Below are positions 58,761-64,000 of a stretch of 64,000 nucleotides of DNA, one piece after another. Both the position numbers and the translations under genes were made by a program. The notes beneath the pieces are model-generated. The model made no database searches. It saw nothing but the letters and a program-made list of their open reading frames with translations, and was not told where the DNA came from. Position 1 is the first letter of the stretch. Every line of letters begins with the position of its first letter. Source of the stretch: Erythrobacter insulae (GTDB lineage Bacteria; Pseudomonadota; Alphaproteobacteria; Sphingomonadales; Sphingomonadaceae); NCBI RefSeq assembly GCF_007004095.1, contig NZ_VHJK01000001.1:1120501-1184500 (forward strand). The letters are read 5' to 3'.

Positions 58761-61160
58761 TCAGCTTTCTTTATCGCTGCCCGATTCTTCGGGTTTGGCG
58801 TCGGCATCCTTGGCAGGCGGCGCTTTTTTCGCGGCTGGCTTTTTCTTTGCCGGCGCTTTGCGCTTTGGTTTTGCCTTGGGCGGAGCCGGTGCGAGTTCGA
58901 AGCTCGGCTTACCGTCTTTGACCGTCACATGCACTTCGCCGCCATCGGCCAGTTTGCCGAACAGCAATTCTTCGGCGAGTGGCTGTTTGATCTTGTCTTG
59001 AATCAAACGGCCCATCGGACGCGCGCCATAGAGTTTGTCATACCCTTTATCAGCGAGCCAACTGCGGGCATCGCTGTCAAACTGGATGTGGACGTTTTGT
59101 TCGGCCAGCTGCAGTTCGAGTTCGAGGATGAATTTGTCGACCACGCGGGCAACGGTGCTTTTGCCGAGATAGGCAAACGGCACAATCGCATCGAGACGGT
59201 TACGGAATTCCGGCGTGAACATCTTTTTGACCGCTTCGGAGCCCGCATCTTCTTTCGATACATCGCCAAAGCCGATGCCTTGCGTCGCCATCACGGATGC
59301 GCCGGCATTGGTGGTCATGATCAGCACGACATTACGGAAATCGACCGTTTTGCCGTGGTGATCGGTCAGGCGGCCATTATCCATCACCTGAAGCAGGATG
59401 TTGAACAGATCAGGGTGCGCTTTCTCGATTTCATCGAGCAGCAATACGCAATGCGGGTTCTGATCGACGGCATCTGTTAAAAGCCCGCCCTGATCATATC
59501 CGACATAGCCCGGAGGCGCACCGATCAGGCGCGAAACGCTGTGGCGCTCCATATATTCGGACATGTCGAACCGCTTGAGCTCAATCCCCATGATCGAGGC
59601 GAGCTGGCGCGCGACTTCGGTTTTACCGACACCGGTCGGGCCGCTGAACAGGAACGAGCCAATCGGCTTGTCGGGATCACGCAATCCGGCGCGCGACAGC
59701 TTCATCGCGGTGGCAAGGCGGGTAATCGCCTCGTCCTGACCAAACACGACATGTTTCAGATCGCGATCAAGGTTTTGCAGCGCCTGCTTGTCATCTTTGC
59801 TGACCGATTTCGGCGGGATACGCGCCATCGTCGCAATGACTTGCTCGATCTCTTTGGCCGTGATCTTTTTCTTACGGCGGCTGGGCGGGACCAGCATTTG
59901 CATCGCGCCCACTTCATCGATCACGTCGATCGCTTTATCAGGCAGTTTTCGATCATTGATATAGCGCGCGGACAGCTCGACAGCGGTTTTCAGCGCATCG
60001 GGCGTGTATTTCACACCATGGTGATCTTCAAATGCGGTGCGCAGACCTTTGAGGATTTTGATCGTGTCCTCGATTGTCGGCTCGTTCACGTCGATTTTTT
60101 GGAACCGGCGCAGCAGCGCACGGTCTTTTTCAAAGTGATTGCGGAATTCTTTGTACGTGGTTGAACCAATGCAGCGGATTGTGCCGCCGCTTAGCGCGGG
60201 TTTCAGCAGGTTTGAGGCATCCATTGCCCCGCCGCTTGTTGCGCCTGCGCCGATCACGGTGTGAATCTCGTCAATAAACAGCACCGCGTGCGGCATCGCT
60301 TCAAGCTCGGTCACGACCTGTTTCAGCCGCTCTTCGAAATCACCGCGATACCGCGTGCCCGCGAGCAATGCGCCCATATCGAGCGAATAGATCACCGCCT
60401 CGTTCAACACTTCGGGAACGTCGCCTTCGATGATCTTACGCGCGAGGCCTTCTGCGATGGCGGTTTTACCAACGCCGGGATCGCCCACATACAGCGGGTT
60501 GTTTTTCGACCGGCGGCACAGAATCTGGACCGTCCGGTCCACTTCGGGGCCGCGTCCGATCAACGGATCGACTTTGCCGGCCTCTGCTTTCGCGTTGAGG
60601 TTGACGGTAAACTGGTCGAGCGCGGTTTCTTTCTTGTTGCCGCCCTCTTTCGCGGCTTCGGCAGGTTCTGCGGCATTCTCTTCTGTGCCGGTTGGCTTGT
60701 TGCTTTCGACCTGACGCCCGCCTTTGCCGATACCGTGGCTGATGTAACTGACCGCATCGAGCCGGCTCATATCCTGTTGTTGCAGGAAATAGACCGCGTA
60801 GCTGTCACGTTCGGAGAACAACGCCACCAGCACATTTGCGCCCGTTACAGTGTCCTTACCCGAAGACTGCACATGCAGAATCGCGCGCTGGATCACTCGC
60901 TGGAACCCGGCGGTCGGCTGAGGATCGGCGTCGTCTTCGGTTTTAAGTGATTGATATTCCTGATCAAGATACTGCTTAACCACATCACCGAGTTCCGCGA
61001 GGTCAACGCCGCAAGCGGCCATGACCTGTGCGCCATCCTCATCATCAATCAGCGCGAGCAACAAATGCTCCAGCGTCGCATATTCATGGTGACGCTCCGA
61101 TGCATTGCTCAGCGCGTTGTGGAGGGTGCGTTCTAGGTTTTGTGCAAAACTTGGCATCAA
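58761..61160 (-). CDS. clpA: ATP-dependent Clp protease ATP-binding subunit ClpA
   Basis: Hexameric unfoldase feeding ClpP. 799 residues: N-domain MPSFAQNLERTLHNALSNAS, D1 with Walker A GDPGVGKTAIA and DEIHTVIGAG, D2 with GPTGVGKTEVA and LLLDEIEKAHPD, and the ClpP-loop region. The C-terminus continues about 50 residues past the D2 domain as a Lys/Ala/Pro-rich tail (PPKAKPKRKAPAKKKPAAKK) like histone H1. clpS, often adjacent, is not in the window. Ends with its own terminator. Confidence 0.96.
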   Translation of the reverse strand: MMPSFAQNLERTLHNALSNASERHHEYATLEHLLLALIDDEDGAQVMAACGVDLAELGDVVKQYLDQEYQSLKTEDDADPQPTAGFQRVIQRAILHVQSSGKDTVTGANVLVALFSERDSYAVYFLQQQDMSRLDAVSYISHGIGKGGRQVESNKPTGTEENAAEPAEAAKEGGNKKETALDQFTVNLNAKAEAGKVDPLIGRGPEVDRTVQILCRRSKNNPLYVGDPGVGKTAIAEGLARKIIEGDVPEVLNEAVIYSLDMGALLAGTRYRGDFEERLKQVVTELEAMPHAVLFIDEIHTVIGAGATSGGAMDASNLLKPALSGGTIRCIGSTTYKEFRNHFEKDRALLRRFQKIDVNEPTIEDTIKILKGLRTAFEDHHGVKYTPDALKTAVELSARYINDRKLPDKAIDVIDEVGAMQMLVPPSRRKKKITAKEIEQVIATMARIPPKSVSKDDKQALQNLDRDLKHVVFGQDEAITRLATAMKLSRAGLRDPDKPIGSFLFSGPTGVGKTEVARQLASIMGIELKRFDMSEYMERHSVSRLIGAPPGYVGYDQGGLLTDAVDQNPHCVLLLDEIEKAHPDLFNILLQVMDNGRLTDHHGKTVDFRNVVLIMTTNAGASVMATQGIGFGDVSKEDAGSEAVKKMFTPEFRNRLDAIVPFAYLGKSTVARVVDKFILELELQLAEQNVHIQFDSDARSWLADKGYDKLYGARPMGRLIQDKIKQPLAEELLFGKLADGGEVHVTVKDGKPSFELAPAPPKAKPKRKAPAKKKPAAKKAPPAKDADAKPEESGSDKES

Positions 61161-61284
61161 GGGGTCTCTGTCGGAGTGCGTGAAAGGCTGCGGAAATCGG
61201 AGCCTACAGGAAGGTACGGTAAACTATATGGTGTGGGCGCAGAGGATTGCGAATCTGTTTCCACATGACTGGTAATTTCGCGCA

Positions 61285-61488
61285 TCATGATGCTTTCCCG
61301 CCAAACAGGGCATCGGCAGCGGCCTTATGCGCGGCGGCTTTATTGCTGTGCGCCTCCACTCGGGCGATTTCTGTTTTAAGCAGCGCAACACGCTCGTCCA
61401 ATTCGTGCTGCGAATAGGGGGCGAGATCCTCGCCAGCGAGTTTACTCGCGGCGTCGCCTTTCGGGCGCGGAAGGTCTCCGTCATCCAT
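61285..61488 (-). CDS. DUF1192 family protein
   Basis: 67 residues: MDDGDLPRPKGDAASKLAGEDL, then SQHELDERVALLKTEIARVEAHSNKAAAHKAAADALF in pieces, a charged coiled coil. Typical small alphaproteobacterial protein. Another longer frame overlaps it (61224-61562) but has no family features. It lies 125 bp upstream of clpA on the same strand and is divergent from the quinone oxidoreductase gene. Confidence 0.85.
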   Translation of the reverse strand: MDDGDLPRPKGDAASKLAGEDLAPYSQHELDERVALLKTEIARVEAHSNKAAAHKAAADALFGGKAS

Positions 61489-61589
61489 ATTTCTGTAACA
61501 TCCAATCCTACCGGCTTGCTGTCAATGCACATGGTGGTTATTCGTCGTATTGCATTGCACAATTTTTGCGATCAAGCGGGGCATTTTTC

Positions 61590-62615
61590 ATGACTAACAC
61601 GCAGCTGTCGGCTTTGCCGGAGACTATGACTGCAATCGGGTTTGAAGCGCCGGGCGGGCCCGAAGTGCTGATACCGGAGCAGGTTTCGCTGCCTGAACCC
61701 GGCGATCACGATGTGCTTATCCGTGTGGCGTTTGCCGGTGTGAACCGCCCCGATTGTATTCAGCGCGCTGGACATTATCCCGCCCCTCCCGGTGCATCGC
61801 CCATTATCGGGCTTGAAGTCGCCGGAGAAATCGTCGCCATTGGCAAAGACGTTCCCGATGAAATGATCGGACAGACGGTGGCCGCGCTCACGCCGGGCGG
61901 GGGCTATTCCGAATATTGCACCGCGCCATGGAACCACTGTCTCCCAGTTCCTCAGGGGATGGACCTGAAATCGGCGGCGGCGCTGCCCGAAACGCTGTTT
62001 ACGGTGTGGCACAATGTCTTTGAACGCGGGATGGCGCGCGACGGCGAACGGTTGTTGATCCATGGCGGGACCAGCGGCATCGGGACCATGGCGATCATGC
62101 TGGCCAAAGCATTCGACATGGAAGTGATCGTAACCTGCGGCGACGAGGCGAAATGCGAAGCGGCGCGTAAAGTTGGCGCGGATCTGGCGATTAATTACCG
62201 CGAAACCGATTTTGTCGAAGCGGTAAAAAGCCACACCGGAGGCGCAGGGGTAAACATTGTGCTCGATATGGTTTCGGGCGATTATGTCCCGCGCAATCTG
62301 CAATGTCTCGCCGAAGACGGGCGGCATGTGACGATTGCGGTGCTGGGCGGAGCGAAAGCCGAATTGTTCATGCCGATGGTCATGATGCGGCGTCTGACGT
62401 TGACCGGATCAACGCTGCGCCCGCGCTCGGACGATTTCAAAGCCGCCTTGGCCGATGAAATTGCGATCAACGCATGGCCGCTGTTCGCGTCGGGCGAATT
62501 GGCGCCGGTGATGGACCAAACTTTCCCTCTTGCCGAAGCCGCTGCCGCCCATGCGCGGATGGAAGCGGGCGAGCATATCGGCAAGATCGTGCTCGAGGTT
62601 GCGGGCGAGGGCTGA
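61590..62615 (+). CDS. Zinc-independent NAD(P)H-quinone oxidoreductase (PIG3/Qor-type MDR)
   Basis: 341 residues from MTNTQLSALPETMTAIGF. Medium-chain reductase without zinc Cys: IRVAFAGVNRPDCIQRAGHYP, GLEVAGEIVAIG, NADPH-binding LLIHGGTSGIGTMAIMLA, GVNIVLDMVSGDYV and the end segment EAGEHIGKIVLEV. Reduces quinones or alkenals. The ATG at 61590 is preferred to a frame start at 61566. Confidence 0.92.
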   Translation: MTNTQLSALPETMTAIGFEAPGGPEVLIPEQVSLPEPGDHDVLIRVAFAGVNRPDCIQRAGHYPAPPGASPIIGLEVAGEIVAIGKDVPDEMIGQTVAALTPGGGYSEYCTAPWNHCLPVPQGMDLKSAAALPETLFTVWHNVFERGMARDGERLLIHGGTSGIGTMAIMLAKAFDMEVIVTCGDEAKCEAARKVGADLAINYRETDFVEAVKSHTGGAGVNIVLDMVSGDYVPRNLQCLAEDGRHVTIAVLGGAKAELFMPMVMMRRLTLTGSTLRPRSDDFKAALADEIAINAWPLFASGELAPVMDQTFPLAEAAAAHARMEAGEHIGKIVLEVAGEG

Positions 62616-62799
62616 GAGTTCGACACACCCTGGTCCATAGAGGGGTAGCTGTCCGAATCGCGCGGCTTTGAGCCGGATCGAAGGCCGGGCGCAGATAGCG
62701 CCGCGGCTTCTCGTGTTGCGGCAATTTCCGGATAGAATGGCGGTGCGCCCGCTTTCGCTTGCCGAATGGCAGCCTTTGCCCTATCTAATAGCCCACAGC

Positions 62800-62832
62800 G
62801 GCCGCTCCGAAAGGGGCGGCCCTTCTATTTTT
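62800..62832 (+). terminator. Terminator-like hairpin directly before trcR's ribosome-binding site
   Basis: GGCCGCTCC (62800-62808) and GGGGCGGCC (62813-62821) pair over 9 bp (one G-U) with a GAAA tetraloop and are followed by CTTCTATTTTT. The Shine-Dalgarno ACGGAG begins at 62833 immediately after the T-tract. It could end the upstream transcript or act as an attenuator of trcR. Confidence 0.75.
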
Positions 62833-62844
62833 ACGGAGATAATC

Positions 62845-63747
62845 ATGGCCCAGGCCAATACTCAGCCTACTCCGCTGATGCCGCACGCAACCGCCACATG
62901 GCTGGTTGATCACACCGGCTTGTCATTTGAACAGATCGCCGAATTTTGCGGTCTGCACATTCTTGAAGTTCAAGCGATGGCAGATGACCTTGCGGGCAGC
63001 AAATATACAGGCCGCGATCCGGTGCACGCAGGCGAATTGACGCTGGCAGAGATCGAATTGGGTCAGGCGGACGAGAATTACTCGCTCAAAATGCACAAAG
63101 CCCCGGTCGAAGTGACCCGGACCAAAGGCCCGCGCTACACACCCGTGTCCAAGCGTCAGGACAAGCCCGATGGTATCGCGTGGCTGTTGCGGAACCATCC
63201 TGAAATCTCGGATGCGCAGATCGGCAAACTGATCGGCACCACGCGCAACACGATCGGAGCGATTCGTGAGCGTTCGCACTGGAACATCCAGAATATCCAA
63301 CCCAAGGATCCGGTCACGTTGGGCCTGTGTTCGCAGCGCGAGCTTGATGCTGTCGTGGCCAAAGCGGCCAAACGCGCCGGCATCACCGAGGAAGCTGCAC
63401 CTGTCGAGACCGCTGGCGATGCCCGCAGCGACAAGGACAAGCTGATCGACGAGCTGCGCGCTGAACGCGATGCCAATGTCAAAGCAGCAGCTCAGGCTGC
63501 TCAAGAGGCCGAAGCCGAAGCATGGCTGGCGGCGAAACGCGAAGCTGAAGAAAGCGGCGCGGATCTGATTGATCCCGAAAGCGGCTTTGTGTCTTCGAAT
63601 AAAGAAGCCGCGCCAGAGCCTGCTTCAGAGCCTGCATCAGAGCCTGAGCCGGAAACGCCCGCAGAAACGCCTTCCGAAGATGTGGCGGAAGACGTTGGCG
63701 AAGATGGCGGCGAAGACGGCGGCGAAGACGGCGAAACGCCAGCGTAA
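62845..63747 (+). CDS. trcR: Cell cycle transcriptional regulator TrcR (DUF1013)
   Basis: 300 residues from MAQANTQPTPLMPHATATWLVD. The conserved half (1-175) is the DUF1013 region: HTGLSFEQIAEFCGLHILEVQAMAD, YTPVSKRQDKPDGIAWLLRN and HPEISDAQIGKLIGTTRNTIGAIRERSHWN, two HTH-like units. The C-terminal part is low-complexity, Glu/Pro/Ala-rich, then repeated EDGGEDGGEDG. The family has been named TrcR in Caulobacter and influences cell-cycle transcription. ACGGAG starts 12 nt before the ATG. Confidence 0.85.
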   Translation: MAQANTQPTPLMPHATATWLVDHTGLSFEQIAEFCGLHILEVQAMADDLAGSKYTGRDPVHAGELTLAEIELGQADENYSLKMHKAPVEVTRTKGPRYTPVSKRQDKPDGIAWLLRNHPEISDAQIGKLIGTTRNTIGAIRERSHWNIQNIQPKDPVTLGLCSQRELDAVVAKAAKRAGITEEAAPVETAGDARSDKDKLIDELRAERDANVKAAAQAAQEAEAEAWLAAKREAEESGADLIDPESGFVSSNKEAAPEPASEPASEPEPETPAETPSEDVAEDVGEDGGEDGGEDGETPA

Positions 63748-63759
63748 ATCCGCGCTAAC

Positions 63760-63784
63760 GGGCGCATGATGGATTTATGCGCCC
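63760..63784 (+). terminator. Stem-loop after trcR
   Basis: GGGCGCAT (63760-63767) and ATGCGCCC (63777-63784) form a perfect 8-bp stem with a 9-nt loop, 12 bp after the stop. No T-tract follows, so it may be a Rho-type or degenerate terminator. Confidence 0.4.
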
Positions 63785-63871
63785 GAACAGCCTGATTTAA
63801 GGCTACAATTTCGGCATCGTGCGGAGCGGTTTTGCTTGTGCAAGATCGCGCCTTGCGCCAATGTTACTGAC

Positions 63872-64000
63872 ATGTATGTCAATAAAGCCTCGTATCACCA
63901 TCCGACCCCGTGGGACGCTCAATTTGAGCTTATGAGCCTTCCCGAAATGCTGCGGCGGACGGTGGCACATAATCCCGCTGCGCCGTTTCTGCACTTTCTC
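63872..64000 (+). CDS. AMP-binding acyl-CoA ligase, 3'-truncated by window edge
   Basis: Only the first 43 codons are present. The frame reads MYVNKASYHHPTPWDAQFEL, then SLPEMLRRTVAHNPAAPFLHFL, and is open to the end of the window. The phrase SLPEMLRRTVAxNPxAPFL is the usual N-terminus of long-chain or dicarboxylate CoA ligases. No clear Shine-Dalgarno precedes the ATG at 63872. Identity is based on N-terminal style alone. Confidence 0.65.
   Translation, partial: MYVNKASYHHPTPWDAQFELMSLPEMLRRTVAHNPAAPFLHFL

Noticed and set aside
61224..61562. 112-codon frame overlapping the DUF1192 gene
   Set aside because: The 67-residue frame at 61285-61488 has the DUF1192 signature; the longer one has none.
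63600..63747. Repeats in the 3' part of trcR (CCTGC/TCAGAGCC and GGCGAAGACG units)
   Set aside because: Low-complexity codons for Glu/Pro/Ala and EDGG residues, not a CRISPR or insertion sequence.

Overview
The window is a continuous, gene-dense stretch of an alphaproteobacterial chromosome. The closest fit is the order Sphingomonadales (Erythrobacteraceae or Sphingomonadaceae-like). Support comes from an UrcA-family protein, DUF1491, DUF1192 and DUF6489-type proteins, a PopZ/DUF2497 protein, a DUF1013/TrcR-type protein, a long acidic N-terminal extension on ribosomal protein S9, a fused ThiS-ThiG, and the ppsR/hemE, mnmE-mnmG-rsmG-parA-parB and carD-fdxA-S4-helicase gene orders. I see no rRNA or tRNA genes, no CRISPR array, no intact insertion sequence and no prophage. 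Nearly everything is housekeeping, so the most interesting signals are in non-coding or embedded DNA.

Layout. (1) 0-7.3 kb: 3' part of an acyl-CoA synthetase; an unknown gene; thiSG; a MerC-family membrane protein behind a Zur-like operator; ctaA-cutA-(Tat-type exported protein); rplM-rpsI with an intrinsic terminator. (2) 7.3-20.6 kb: small membrane proteins, a metallophosphoesterase, UrcA, a LytS/LytR-type two-component pair, fumC, an isoaspartate-methyltransferase-like gene overlapping a TolC gene, a PopZ-like gene, an S9 peptidase overlapping a Shethna-type ferredoxin, a CBS protein, an IscA-type protein and exonuclease III. (3) 20.7-27.3 kb: ten consecutive minus-strand genes (SleB-type hydrolase, DUF1491, thioesterase, ptsN, hpf, dnaQ, coaE, aroE, maf, ppsR). 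(4) 27.34-27.67 kb: a 329-bp divergent intergenic region between ppsR and hemE that I interpret as the chromosomal replication origin. It holds five copies of GGATAG/CTATCC (DnaA-box-like cores) and a run of 22 A/T bases next to hemE. (5) 27.7-37.6 kb: mostly plus-strand genes (hemE, hemJ, rho, BLUF, DUF6489, mnmE, mnmG, rsmG, parA, parB), with four parS centromere sites between 32.48 and 35.76 kb. (6) 37.6-50.2 kb: glycine-zipper protein, free methionine sulfoxide reductase, sugar dehydrogenase, DUF815 ATPase, acyl-CoA dehydrogenase, Sua5, two lipoproteins, carD, fdxA, an S4 protein and an SUV3-like helicase. (7) 50.3-64 kb: M23 peptidase, hemB-GNAT-GNAT-gamma carbonic anhydrase operon, DUF1993, an ATP-dependent DNA ligase and its partner MBL exonuclease split by an opposite-strand gene, clpA, DUF1192, quinone oxidoreductase, TrcR and the first codons of another acyl-CoA ligase.

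How the genes work together. Replication start (27.5 kb), the ParB-parS centromere (32.5-35.8 kb), parA-parB (35.9-37.6 kb) and a candidate polar anchor of the PopZ family (15.3 kb) all lie within about 22 kb. This is a compact origin-segregation neighbourhood. Around it are translation genes (L13, S9, hibernation factor, MnmE/MnmG, RsmG, Sua5), haem synthesis (hemE, hemJ, hemB, ctaA), and RNA polymerase or transcription factors (rho, CarD, TrcR). Gene orientation flips at the proposed origin, so genes on both sides are largely read in the direction of fork movement.

Limits: everything here was read by eye from the sequence. No homology search, skew calculation or motif statistics were run. 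Family names rest on recognised motifs and gene order.
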